This document shows, piece after piece, positions 1-7,785 of a stretch of 64,000 bases of DNA. The DNA is from DASRVA01 sp050732875 (GTDB taxonomy: Bacteria; Gemmatimonadota; Gemmatimonadetes; JACCXV01; JAHWKZ01), in contig JBOHRQ010000002.1 in the NCBI GenBank assembly GCA_050732875.1, positions 1-64,000 on the forward strand. The letters run 5' to 3'. The first letter of the stretch is position 1. Each line of letters starts with the position of its first letter. A program made the translations under genes and the position numbers. Under the pieces are notes generated by a model. The model was not told the DNA's origin, did no database searches, and saw only the letters and a program-made list of their open reading frames with translations.

Positions 1-705
1 GCGATCGGTCACCCGACTCGACGATCCTGCCCCGCACCATGACGTGCACGAAGTCAGGGGTGATGTAGTTCAGAATGCGCTGGTAATGCGTGATGATCAG
101 GACGCCCATCTGCCCGAGATCTCCATGAAGCCTGTTGACTCCCCGGGCGACGATCTTGAGAGCGTCGATATCGAGCCCGCTGTCGGTTTCGTCCAGCACC
201 GCCAGGTCGGGGTTCATCATCGCCATCTGCAGAATCTCGTTGCGCTTCTTCTCACCGCCGGAGAAGCCGTCGTTCACATACCGCTCGGCGAACTTCTCGT
301 CGACCTCGAGCAGCTTCATGGCCTCCTGCAGCTGGTCGTAGAAATCGAAGACCGGGACATCTTTGCCGGTCCGCGCGACCACGGCTTGACGCAGGAACTG
401 CGCGATCGTGACGCCGGGGATGTCGCTGGGATACTGGAACGCCATGAAGACGCCTCGCCGGGCGCGCTCGTCGACCTCCATCGCCAGCAGGTCCTCGCCC
501 CTGTACGCGATCGACCCGGAGGTAACCTCGTAGGCCGGGTGGCCGGCGATCACCTTGGCCAGCGTCGACTTGCCGGAGCCGTTCGGTCCCATTAGCGCGT
601 GCAGCTCTCCCTCGTGGATCGTGAGGTCCACGCCGCGGAGGATCTCGTTCCCCTCCACCGAGGCGTGAAGATCCTCGATCTCGAGAAGCGGGTTCTTGTC
701 GGTCA
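1..705 (-). CDS. sufC: SufC, Fe-S cluster assembly ATPase (3' end cut off)
   Basis: This is the ABC-type ATPase of the SufBCD scaffold, which powers cytoplasmic Fe-S cluster assembly. About 235 residues are visible and the last 15-20 fall outside the window. All ABC motifs are seen: Walker A GPNGSGKS near residue 37, the Suf-type signature FSGGEKKRNEI, Walker B LAVLDETDSGLD and the H-loop ITHY. The ATG at 705 sits 2 bases after the stop of the upstream Rrf2 gene, so the two form one operon. SufB and SufD would be expected beyond the left edge. The Rrf2 gene is the likely regulator. Identification is secure. Confidence 0.95.
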
Positions 706-707
706 TC

Positions 708-1259
708 CTACCTCGATGGCTGTCCGGTTCGGGATCTCATCTTCAAATCATCGTCAAAGGTCGTTGTTCTTCGAGCCGGAGTCGTGGTCGGCATCGCCTC
801 CTCCACCGGACCCCAGGTGATGTCGATCAGCTCGCGGATCTCGGCTTCGCTCTCATCGATCAGATCGCTGAGCCGGATCTCGGAGAGCAGCGCGTCGATC
901 CGCTGACGGAGCGCGTACCACACGGGGCGAATCGAGCAATCGTGCGTCTCCGCGCAGCGGTCGGGTCCGATGGGACGCTCCCTGCAGTTGATCTCGAACG
1001 TGCCGCCCTCAGTGGCGTCGATCACGTCCTTGACCGTGATCTCGTCCGGCTCGCGGGCGAGATGGAAGCCTCCCGAGACCCCCCTCACGGCAGTCACGAG
1101 CCCCGCCTGCCGCAGCCGGCGCAGGATCTTCTCCGTGTAGTCGGCGGGCAGGTTCTCGACCTCCGCCATCTCGCGCGCGGCGACCGGGCCGCGCTCGCCG
1201 TGACGCGCCAGATGGAGGCTGCAGATCAGCCCGTATTCGGCCTGGGTCGTGAACCTCAT
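708..1259 (-). CDS. Rrf2-family Fe-S sensing regulator (IscR/SufR-like)
   Basis: A 183-residue winged-helix regulator beginning MRFTTQAEYGLICSLHLARH, the usual Rrf2 start. The recognition helix lies around residues 26-50. Three cysteines around residues 93-109 (C-x9-C-x5-C) are placed like the cluster ligands of IscR/SufR proteins, so it probably binds an Fe-S cluster and controls the downstream suf genes. The tail after about residue 150 is longer than usual and rich in Thr/Arg. The ATG at 1259 lies so close to the predicted promoter that the mRNA may be leaderless. Which cluster it binds, and whether it represses or activates, cannot be read from the sequence. Confidence 0.9.
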   Translation of the reverse strand: MRFTTQAEYGLICSLHLARHGERGPVAAREMAEVENLPADYTEKILRRLRQAGLVTAVRGVSGGFHLAREPDEITVKDVIDATEGGTFEINCRERPIGPDRCAETHDCSIRPVWYALRQRIDALLSEIRLSDLIDESEAEIRELIDITWGPVEEAMPTTTPARRTTTFDDDLKMRSRTGQPSR

Positions 1260-1268
1260 CGCCGGGAG

Positions 1269-1303
1269 AACGTACTATTCCGGAGTGAATCGGTCAAGAT
1301 TCA
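1269..1303 (-). promoter_or_regulatory. promoter and palindromic operator of the Rrf2-sufC operon
   Basis: On the minus strand a -35 box TTGACC (1297-1292) is followed after 17 bases by a weak -10 TACGTT (1274-1269). TAGTAC at 1277-1272 is an alternative. The -35 is exactly enclosed by the inverted repeat TGAATC-N6-GATTCA (1286-1303), a natural place for autoregulation by the Rrf2 product. A start site about 7 bases past the -10 would fall almost on the ATG at 1259, with no room for a ribosome binding site. Confidence 0.5.
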
Positions 1304-1404
1304 GGAATCGTTCCCCTACCGACCTGATTCCCGTTCTCAACCGTCCCCGGAAGCAGCCGGTGCTGCGGCTATCCGGCCCCCGGCGGGCCGATGCCCTCCC
1401 GCCG

Positions 1405-1500
1405 GAATCCCCGGGGCCCGGCGATCCCCGGGGCCTGGCGATCCCCGGGGCCGGTCGGCCATCCCCGGGACCGGCGATTCCAGGCGGCGATTCCAGGCGG
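1405..1500. repeat. GC-rich imperfect tandem repeat
   Basis: About 95 bases consist of near-copies of GGCGATCCCCGGGGCC (four, degenerating) and then two copies of GGCGATTCCAGGC. It lies in the gene-free stretch 1260-1854 and no reading frame through it resembles a protein. The units are partly self-complementary. Function is unknown; it may be a small minisatellite. Confidence 0.55.
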
Positions 1501-1539
1501 ATGATCCCTGGCCGCCGGTTTTTGCGCCTTATGCTACGA

Positions 1540-1687
1540 GGCGGCTGCCGGCGGACCTGCTCGTGGGTCACCGCTACTGTGCTCGGTTGGCCTGGACCGG
1601 GAGGGTGGCAGCGAGACAGGCCGCCGCATCCGCACCCCTTGTACCCCCCTGGAGAGGGGCGACCAGTTCGCCCCTCTCCTCTTTTTT
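1540..1687 (+). ncRNA. candidate structured small RNA ending in a strong terminator
   Basis: This forward-strand stretch has no plausible gene, yet it ends in a near-perfect intrinsic terminator. Upstream of the terminator, bases 1540-1625 fold into one long interrupted hairpin. Helices are GGCGGC 1540-1545 with GCCGCC 1620-1625, CTCG 1560-1563 with CGAG 1612-1615, GTCACC 1567-1572 with GGTGGC 1604-1609, and CTC/GGT 1582-1587 with ACC/GAG 1596-1603. A weak -10-like TATGCT at 1530-1535 precedes it. It does not match SRP RNA, 6S RNA or a riboswitch known to me. The start is a guess; only the terminator is firm. Confidence 0.3.
1651..1687 (+). terminator. intrinsic terminator, forward strand
   Basis: A perfect 12-bp stem GGAGAGGGGCGA (1651-1662) and TCGCCCCTCTCC (1668-1679) with a 5-base loop is followed by TCTTTTTT. 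The U-tract is on the forward strand, but no forward-strand protein gene lies upstream. It therefore ends either a non-coding transcript or antisense transcription. Confidence 0.75.
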
Positions 1688-1782
1688 GTCCGGTTGGGGG
1701 GAATCCCGTACGCCCCCTTCCGGGCCGCCCGCCCCCCTTTCCGGGGTCCACCCATGGAAACACGCATCCATGGAAATACGAA

Positions 1783-1800
1783 GGGGCGATCGCTCGCCCC
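1783..1800 (-). terminator. possible terminator of the cupredoxin gene
   Basis: A hairpin GGGGCGA (1783-1789) / TCGCCCC (1794-1800) lies about 55 bases past the stop of the minus-strand cupredoxin gene. On that strand it is followed by a weak T-rich run. Its arms repeat those of the forward terminator at 1651-1687. Confidence 0.3.
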
Positions 1801-1854
1801 CTCGTTGTGACCGCGAAACCGGCTCGTGACCGGAATCGCCAGATGCAATGTCGG

Positions 1855-2463
1855 CTACTGACTGACGCCGGCGCTGCCGTCGGCGGTGACGTGGAACGGG
1901 ATGACCATCCCGGCGACCGCGTGACCCGCGACGTAGCAGATCATCGCGTAGTCGCCCGCCTGGTCGGTGGTGAAGCTGATCGTCGCCGTGCCGTTGGGCG
2001 GGGTGCCGGTCGTCGTGGCGTCAGGGGTGATCGCGCCCGCGAACACCGGCTCCGGGGCCTCGAACGTCGCCGGATAGCTCTCCATGGCCTCGTCGATCCC
2101 GAGCGAGTGCGGCTGGTTGGGATCCGAGTTGGTGAAGTTGATCGTCACCTGGTAGCCCTGGGGGACCGAGATCGCGCCGCTCCCGGCGTGGAGGCCGTTG
2201 AAGTTCCAGCGGTTGTTGACATCGCTCTCGCCAGCGTGGATCTCCATGCTGACCGTCATGGCCGTCTCATCGATGGTCATCCATGCGGGTGTCGACAGCG
2301 CGCCGGCGGCTGTGGCCTCGCCCATCTCGTCCATGGGCTCCTCCATCATGGCCGTCGTGTCGGTGGCGACCGTCTCGTCCGTCGCCGCCTCGTCCGCGCC
2401 ACCACCGCAGGCGGCGAATCCGAAGACGAGTAGCAGGGCTGCCAGAGAAGCGGAAATGCGCAT
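1855..2463 (-). CDS. sulfocyanin-like blue-copper lipoprotein
   Basis: A 202-residue exported cupredoxin. The N-terminus is a lipoprotein signal with lipobox FAAC at residues 16-19, followed by an acidic, Met/Thr-rich linker to about residue 55. The cupredoxin domain carries the copper ligands His119 (QPHS), Cys176, His181 and Met186 in the pattern C-x4-H-x4-M. The segment WNFNGLHAG resembles the FNFNG signature of sulfocyanins rather than plastocyanin or azurin. It probably carries electrons on the outer face of the membrane, as a high-potential donor to a terminal oxidase. The ATG at 2463 has GGGAG 8 bases upstream. No oxidase gene is nearby. Confidence 0.8.
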   Translation of the reverse strand: MRISASLAALLLVFGFAACGGGADEAATDETVATDTTAMMEEPMDEMGEATAAGALSTPAWMTIDETAMTVSMEIHAGESDVNNRWNFNGLHAGSGAISVPQGYQVTINFTNSDPNQPHSLGIDEAMESYPATFEAPEPVFAGAITPDATTTGTPPNGTATISFTTDQAGDYAMICYVAGHAVAGMVIPFHVTADGSAGVSQ

Positions 2464-2516
2464 TGGTCTCACTCCCAAAAAAGAAGTCTGGTTGGATGAC
2501 GGAGTCTCGATCGAAA

Positions 2517-2534
2517 GGACGCAATATAGCGTCC
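2517..2534 (-). promoter_or_regulatory. palindrome enclosing a -10-like box upstream of the cupredoxin gene
   Basis: The inverted repeat GGACGC-AATATA-GCGTCC encloses TATATT on the minus strand (2528-2523), about 60 bases before the cupredoxin ATG. It could be a -10 box under a palindromic operator. It could equally be a hairpin ending the upstream operon. No good -35 box is visible. Confidence 0.35.
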
Positions 2535-2576
2535 CGACCTCGGGGCGACCCGGATGCGAGCGGCAACCGAGTCCGG

Positions 2577-3038
2577 CTATCGGGACTCGCTGGTGTGGTC
2601 GTGAACGATGACCCAGCGGCCATCGATCTCCTGGAAGACCAGCGTGAAGACGCCGCCGCGCTGGCCCTGCCCGGTCTCCAGCGACCAGCGGCCGAGCACC
2701 CACGCGCTCCAGCGATCCAGAGGATGGACCTCGAGATCGGAGAACGTGAGTCGGCCCATCGTTTCGGGACGATCCCCGTACGCGGTCCGGTACCGATCCA
2801 GGGTCGTCTGCCAGCCGCGCTGGACCCGGGCTCCCGAGGTGAAGATCAGATCCGGGCTCTGCCAGTAGCCATCCATGAAGCCGTCGAGGTCGCCCTGGTT
2901 CCAGGCCTCGACCTGCTCGCGCAACACGTCGACGATCTCCTCCCGGGCCTCCCCGCGGCTGCCATCTCCCCCGACGGAGACGCATCCCGCCCCGAGGACG
3001 ACCGCCAGCGCCGCCATCTGCCTGGCGAAGCGGATCAA
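2577..3038 (-). CDS. NTF2/SnoaL-fold lipoprotein
   Basis: About 153 residues. I prefer the TTG start at 3038 over the ATG at 3017. TTG has GGAG 5 bases upstream, it overlaps the stop of the M28 peptidase gene as TTGA, and it supplies the basic n-region (IRFAR) of a lipoprotein signal ending LGAGC. The mature part matches small NTF2-like (DUF4440/SnoaL) domains: EEIVDVLREQVEAWNQGDLD, then GYWQSPDL and a C-terminal WVIVHDHTS strand. Such proteins bind small ligands or act as secreted accessory domains, and no catalytic role can be assigned. It is translationally coupled to the peptidase. Confidence 0.75.
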   Translation of the reverse strand: MIRFARQMAALAVVLGAGCVSVGGDGSRGEAREEIVDVLREQVEAWNQGDLDGFMDGYWQSPDLIFTSGARVQRGWQTTLDRYRTAYGDRPETMGRLTFSDLEVHPLDRWSAWVLGRWSLETGQGQRGGVFTLVFQEIDGRWVIVHDHTSESR

Positions 3039-4954
3039 CGAGTCTCCGGGGGGCTTACGCCCCGCAGGTCTACGGTCAGCTCGAGCGTCCGCCCCGCGCG
3101 CTCCACGCCAAGGCGGATTCCCGCTCGGGGGGAGGCCTGGTCCAGCTCTCGCACGTAGTCGTAAATCGATGGGATGGGCGCGCCATCCACGCTCACGATC
3201 CGGTCGCCGGCCCGGACGCCGGCGCGATCGGCGGGGGATCCCTTCTCCACGCGCTCCACCATCACCGGCTCTCCGGGCCCCCCCGGCACCGGGACCGCCC
3301 CGAGGCTCCGGCCCGGCCTGACCGGCACACCGGTGACGCGTGCCGTGGGGACCTCGGCCGGCTGCCTGTCGATCTCGTAGACCCCGGGACGGAATCTCGG
3401 CCGGGGGCCCGGCCCGGCGAGCCGCCCGACCAGATGGCGGACCAGCGTCGTCACCCGCGTGAGGCCTTCGTAGTCCACCAGATTGGCGTCGTCCGACGCC
3501 CGATGGTAGTCCTCGTGGACTCCCGTGAAGAATGCCAGCACCGGCACCTGCCTTCGGTAGAAGGGGGCATGATCCGATGGCCCGTGACCCTCCGCCATCA
3601 GCCGGATCGGCAGGCCGACGTCGCGATTCGCCTCCCCGATGAGATCGGGCCACGCCCCGCTCGAGCCCACGCCGTAGATGATGAGCTCATCCTTCAATCG
3701 CCCGATCATGTCCAGATTGATCATGGCCACGAGATCGGTCAGTGGGACGACCGGATGGCTCACGAAATGCGCCGAGCCGAGCATTCCCTCTTCCTCCGCT
3801 CCGAAAGCCACGAAGACGACTGTCCGGGCCGGACGGTTGCGACCGGATGCGAAGTGCTGGGCGAGCTCGATCAGCGCGGCCACGCCGCTCGCGTTGTCAT
3901 CGGCCCCGTTATGGATTTCGCCCGGAACCGGCTCCAGCGAGCCCGGCCCCCCGAGCCCGAGCCCGTCGTAATGGGCCCCGACCAGGACCGCTTCGTTGGC
4001 CAGGTCCGGGCCGTATCCCTCCACGATCCCGATGATGTTGTGCGTCGACCGGGTCCTCGGATCGAGGTCGGCGCGCAGGTTCACGACGGCGTCCGGGATG
4101 ATCCGGCTACGGGGCTTACCCGACTCGTCGATCTCGCGCTGCCACGCCGCCAGCTCCCCGCCGCCGACATGGGCGATACGCTGGCCGACCGACTGGCTGA
4201 TCGACAGCGCGACGATTCCCAGGCTCCCCGGCTCGGCGTCCATCTGGAAGGGGATCAGCCGGTCGATCTCGTCGGTGGCCGGACCGGTCACGAACAGGAT
4301 CGCGCTCGCCCCGTGGGCGGCCGCCGTGGCGGCCTTGTACCGCTCCGAGAGGAAACGCCCGAAGCGTCCGGCCGGATCGTCGCCCTCGGGCCCATAACGC
4401 AGAACCATGACGACCCGCCCGCGGACGTCCAGGCCCGCGTAGTCGTCGTAGCCCATCTCGGAGGCGCTGATGCCGTAGCCGGCGAACGCCACCGGCTGCA
4501 CGATGCGGTTCGCCATCGAGCCGGCCAGCGGAAGGAAATCCCGCCCGGGCTCGAACACCATCACCCGGCGGTCACCGTGCTGCAGGATGAGACGGTTCTC
4601 CGGACCCAGCTCGACGCCGATCGCGAACTCGAAGGTCTGCAGGTAGGCGGGATGGCTGGACGGAGCCTCGAGGCCAGCCGCCTGGAAGGCCCGCACGACG
4701 TAGCGGGCGGCCCGCTCGGCGCCCGGCGTACCGGCGCGTCGTCCCGCCAGCCCGTCGTCCGCGAGATGGGCCACGTGGCCCTCGAGCTCGCCCCGGGTGA
4801 TGACCGGCGACGCCGCATCGGCCCCCAGCGAGCCCGAGCTGGCCGCACTGGCGACCTGAGCCACGGACGGGCGGGGCGATCCGATGATGATCGCCGCGGC
4901 GACGGCGAGAATCGCGATCGCACGCAGGTGGATGGGTCGATGGACGCGCTTCAC
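3035..4954 (-). CDS. exported M28 aminopeptidase with PA and PDZ domains
   Basis: A 639-residue secreted zinc peptidase. The GTG start at 4954 gives a clean signal peptide (KRVHRPIHLRAIAILAVAAAIII, cleavage near PSVAQVA). A PA (protease-associated) insert covers roughly residues 140-290. The di-zinc M28 core shows AHYD (His328, Asp330), ADDN (Asp352), the catalytic pair AEEEG (Glu387/388), LDM (Asp415) and YHRASDD (His484). A PDZ domain near 560-625 has the usual GSPADRAGVRAGDRIVSVDG. It probably trims peptides in the periplasm or outside the cell. It lies 47 bases after the methyltransferase gene and is coupled to the NTF2-like lipoprotein gene. The reading frame is open far upstream, but no signal or start there is credible. 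Confidence 0.9.
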   Translation of the reverse strand: MKRVHRPIHLRAIAILAVAAAIIIGSPRPSVAQVASAASSGSLGADAASPVITRGELEGHVAHLADDGLAGRRAGTPGAERAARYVVRAFQAAGLEAPSSHPAYLQTFEFAIGVELGPENRLILQHGDRRVMVFEPGRDFLPLAGSMANRIVQPVAFAGYGISASEMGYDDYAGLDVRGRVVMVLRYGPEGDDPAGRFGRFLSERYKAATAAAHGASAILFVTGPATDEIDRLIPFQMDAEPGSLGIVALSISQSVGQRIAHVGGGELAAWQREIDESGKPRSRIIPDAVVNLRADLDPRTRSTHNIIGIVEGYGPDLANEAVLVGAHYDGLGLGGPGSLEPVPGEIHNGADDNASGVAALIELAQHFASGRNRPARTVVFVAFGAEEEGMLGSAHFVSHPVVPLTDLVAMINLDMIGRLKDELIIYGVGSSGAWPDLIGEANRDVGLPIRLMAEGHGPSDHAPFYRRQVPVLAFFTGVHEDYHRASDDANLVDYEGLTRVTTLVRHLVGRLAGPGPRPRFRPGVYEIDRQPAEVPTARVTGVPVRPGRSLGAVPVPGGPGEPVMVERVEKGSPADRAGVRAGDRIVSVDGAPIPSIYDYVRELDQASPRAGIRLGVERAGRTLELTVDLRGVSPPETR

Positions 4955-5001
4955 GAAGGGTAAATATGGGATGCCGGGCCCGCGTTGGCGAACCGGGGCC
5001 G

Positions 5002-5856
5002 TCAACGGGCTCCCTTGCGGGCGATGACCTCCAGCCACGAGTTCCATCCCAGCGTGTCGAAGACCCGATGAACGAGCCGCTGCCATGGATCCCGTCGCTT
5101 GGCTTCCGCCCGGGTCCGGACCCAGAGCGGTTGGAAGGCGTGCTTCTCGAGCAGCCGAATCAGGGTGCCGCGCTCGAAGAAGGTGAGATGGTGCCCAGGA
5201 GAGAGATGACGGAAGGGCCGCGGCTTGAGGCCGACCCTGCTCCAGAAGCTCTTCGAGCGGGACGTCAGGCTCCCCTCGTTCGGCACCAGGAGGTGGAGGA
5301 CGCCCCCGCCCACCAGCAGCCGTTGGACCTCGACCAGAAACCGGTTCGGGTCGAGGACGTGCTCCAGCACGTGATGGGCCGCCACGACGTCGAAGGGGGG
5401 CAGATCCAGGTCCTCCAGCGTTCCCACGTGGAGGGGAAGGCCAGCGCGGACGAACGCCTGGACGTTGGCCGAGGAGAGATCCGCGCCAGCCAGCCGGCCG
5501 AATCGCCCACTGTCGCGGGCCAGCCTGAGAAAGCTTCCTGTTCCCGCTCCCACGTCGAGCAGCGAGGGTTGCGGGACCGGACAGAAGCGCAGGATCGCCT
5601 CGATCGAGGCCGCATCGCGCTCCCGGACGAGGTCGCTCCCTTCCGGATCCCGCTCCCGCGCCCGGTGGCGCTCGAAGTAGCGGTCGCCGTAGACCCTCCG
5701 GTTCTCTTCGGCGGTCCGTCGTGGATTGACGTACCGCAGGCCACACCGCCGACAGCGAACGATGCGATGGCCCTGGTGCTCGAGCCCCCAGCGATCCGCG
5801 TCGTTGGCCTCGCAGATGGGGCAGTCGACGCGCTCTCCGGTCACGGCCACGCTCAT
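5002..5856 (-). CDS. class I SAM-dependent methyltransferase with N-terminal zinc finger
   Basis: A 284-residue protein. CPICEAND and CRRCGLRYVNP (residues 12-45) form a CxxC...CxxC zinc finger, as in many sugar or small-molecule C-methyltransferases. The Rossmann SAM site is LLDVGAGTGSF near residue 98, followed by AGADLS and the post-motif HHVLEHVLDPNRF typical of Methyltransf_11/23 proteins. The substrate is unknown. The ATG overlaps the stop of the epimerase gene (ATGA at 5853-5856), so the two are co-translated. Confidence 0.85.
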   Translation of the reverse strand: MSVAVTGERVDCPICEANDADRWGLEHQGHRIVRCRRCGLRYVNPRRTAEENRRVYGDRYFERHRARERDPEGSDLVRERDAASIEAILRFCPVPQPSLLDVGAGTGSFLRLARDSGRFGRLAGADLSSANVQAFVRAGLPLHVGTLEDLDLPPFDVVAAHHVLEHVLDPNRFLVEVQRLLVGGGVLHLLVPNEGSLTSRSKSFWSRVGLKPRPFRHLSPGHHLTFFERGTLIRLLEKHAFQPLWVRTRAEAKRRDPWQRLVHRVFDTLGWNSWLEVIARKGAR

Positions 5857-6773
5857 CCTTCGGCCCGACGATCGGGAGCGAGGTAGGCGGGCGCCTTGTC
5901 GGCCAGCTTCGCATGCTCGATCTCGAAGTCCCGCCGCAAGGCCCGGAGCCCGGCCCGGCTCGCGATGTTGTCGATGGCCAGCATGCTGAGCTGATCACGG
6001 GTGATGGGTGGCCTCGGCAGGATGGCCTCCATGACGACCGCGCCGAGACGGAGCGGCGCCAAGGGTACAGGCACGGTGGGCCGCTGCCGTCCCATCACGC
6101 CCATGAGGGTCGACACGATCTCGCGCAGCGTCATCACTTCCGGTCCGGCGACTTCGTAGACCGGCTCGACGCCACGCTCCATCCGGGTCGCCTGAAGGAA
6201 GCACTCGGCCACATCCCCCAGCCAGACCGGCTGGAAGCGCGTCCGGCCGCCAGCGGGCAAGGGGACGACCGGGCTCCAGCGGACGATCCGGGCGTAACGG
6301 TTGAAGAAGTCGTCGTCGCGGCCGAAGACCAGAGAGGGGCGGATGATCGTGCTTGCCAGCCCCGATTCCCGGACCATCTCCTCGGCCCGCCACTTGGTCC
6401 GGTAGTACTCGCTCGCATTGCGCCCCTGCTCGACGCCCAGGGCGCTCATGTGGACGTAGCGGGTGACCCGTGCGCGCCGCGCCGCATCGAGGACGTTCCG
6501 GGTCCCCTCGACATGGACCTGCTCGAACGACTGCCGGCTCGTCTCCACGATGATCCCCACCAGGTGGAGGATCGCATCGACCCCTTCGAGCGCCTCGTCG
6601 AGCTCGTCGGGCCGGCCGATATCCCCCCGGAAGAGCTCGACGTGGGGAAGGCGGCCCAGCTCCTCGGCGCGATCGGGATGCCGCGCCAGGCCCCGCACGC
6701 GCCAGCCGCGACGGCTCGCCCGGCGCAGGATCTCCGAGCCGATGAAGCCGGTGGCCCCGGTCACCAGGATCAT
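5853..6773 (-). CDS. NAD(P)-dependent epimerase-like protein (extended SDR, NDUFA9-like)
   Basis: A 306-residue extended short-chain dehydrogenase. The nucleotide-binding motif is TGATGFIGSEIL at the extreme N-terminus. ILHLVGI follows near residue 68, and the candidate active-site Tyr/Lys pair is SEYYRTKWRAEE near residue 125. The fold and the short C-terminal part are closest to the atypical SDR group containing NDUFA9/YwnB-like proteins, which often act on quinone or lipid metabolism rather than nucleotide sugars. The ATG overlaps the stop of trmB (ATGA). The substrate is not evident. Confidence 0.85.
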   Translation of the reverse strand: MILVTGATGFIGSEILRRASRRGWRVRGLARHPDRAEELGRLPHVELFRGDIGRPDELDEALEGVDAILHLVGIIVETSRQSFEQVHVEGTRNVLDAARRARVTRYVHMSALGVEQGRNASEYYRTKWRAEEMVRESGLASTIIRPSLVFGRDDDFFNRYARIVRWSPVVPLPAGGRTRFQPVWLGDVAECFLQATRMERGVEPVYEVAGPEVMTLREIVSTLMGVMGRQRPTVPVPLAPLRLGAVVMEAILPRPPITRDQLSMLAIDNIASRAGLRALRRDFEIEHAKLADKAPAYLAPDRRAEG

Positions 6774-7750
6774 GAGGTCACGCGCTGAAACCGCCGGCGA
6801 TGGATGGGACGCCCCTCGGCCCGGTACTTCCGCTCGTAGTTCGTCAGGTCGACCATGTCTTCGGCGGCCTCAACCGGCTGAAGACGCGGCTCCGACCCGA
6901 GCACGGCGGTGGCTTCCTCGAAGTACTCCGGGTGATCTGTCACGAACCGGATCTCGCCGCCCGGTTCGAGCGCCTCGGCCACGGCGGCCGCGAACTCCGG
7001 CGTGACCAGGCGCCGCTTGTGGTGCCGCTTCTTGGGCCAAGGATCAGGGAAGTAGAGATGCACACGATGCACGGATCCGGCGGGGACTACGTCGGCGAGC
7101 AGGCGGCCCGCGTCGGCGCGGACGATGCGCACGTTCCTGAGGTCGCGACGGCGGATCCGGTCCCGGAGATGGTCCGCGTAGGCGCCGGCCCACTCGACCG
7201 AGAGGAAGTTGGTCTCCGGGGAGCTGCGTGCCGCGCCCACCAGGAACGTGCCCCTGCCAGAGCCGATCTCGATCTCGACGGGGCCGGCGTTCCCGTAGAT
7301 CGCCCCCCAGTCGAGCGGACGCGGCAGCCCGCGCTCGGGTAGCAGGGGGTCCCACGACGCCGACTCGGGATCCGGCTCGTAGCGATAGCGATCCGAAAGG
7401 AAATCGCGAACGGTCGTATGGGCGATCTCCACGTCGGGATGATGGCGCCGGAGCGCCTCGGCCACCAGCGCGACCATCCGCTTCACCGACGGCGTGGCCT
7501 CCACCCGCGGCGCTGAATACGGCCGGACGACGACGCTGGCGTCGCTCTCCCGCTGCGCGAGATGCACGAGAAAACGGTTCGTCCGACCCCCCGCGACGAC
7601 CAGGCATTCGGCAAGGGCGTGCCTTCCGGCCGCGTTCAGGTAGACGTCGCGGAGCCGCCAGACGGTCTCGCCCTCGCGCTCGACAAAGGGCTCGATGGCT
7701 TCGGTCAGCTCGTGGAGGGGGGAGCTCGTGTTGAGAACAACGTGAGGCAC
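6770..7750 (-). CDS. trmB: tRNA (guanine-N7)-methyltransferase TrmB with N-terminal extension
   Basis: This enzyme methylates G46 of tRNA using SAM. Diagnostic motifs are EIGSGRGTFLV (SAM site), YFPDPWPKKRHHKRRLV and TNYERKYRAEGRPIHR at the C-terminus. The protein is about 326 residues, against roughly 220-240 for ordinary TrmB. The excess is a 110-120-residue N-terminal domain beginning VPHVVLNTSSPLHELTEAIE. I chose the GTG at 7750, 35 bases past the FabL-like stop; a longer reading to 7840 would run into that gene. The gene is third from last in a tight minus-strand operon with the epimerase and methyltransferase. Confidence 0.88.
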   Translation of the reverse strand: MPHVVLNTSSPLHELTEAIEPFVEREGETVWRLRDVYLNAAGRHALAECLVVAGGRTNRFLVHLAQRESDASVVVRPYSAPRVEATPSVKRMVALVAEALRRHHPDVEIAHTTVRDFLSDRYRYEPDPESASWDPLLPERGLPRPLDWGAIYGNAGPVEIEIGSGRGTFLVGAARSSPETNFLSVEWAGAYADHLRDRIRRRDLRNVRIVRADAGRLLADVVPAGSVHRVHLYFPDPWPKKRHHKRRLVTPEFAAAVAEALEPGGEIRFVTDHPEYFEEATAVLGSEPRLQPVEAAEDMVDLTNYERKYRAEGRPIHRRRFQRVTS

Positions 7751-7785
7751 AGTGAGGCGTCCCGCCGGGCCCTCGAAGGCCCGGA

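Noticed and set aside
1540..1625. SRP (4.5S) RNA
   Set aside because: The hairpin and a GGGA loop region looked similar at first, but the conserved GGAA tetraloop with its AGCAG internal loop is absent and the pairing differs.
4955..5998. Upstream extension of the M28 peptidase frame to 5998
   Set aside because: The extension is antisense-like shadow of the methyltransferase gene, and the signal peptide begins at GTG 4954.
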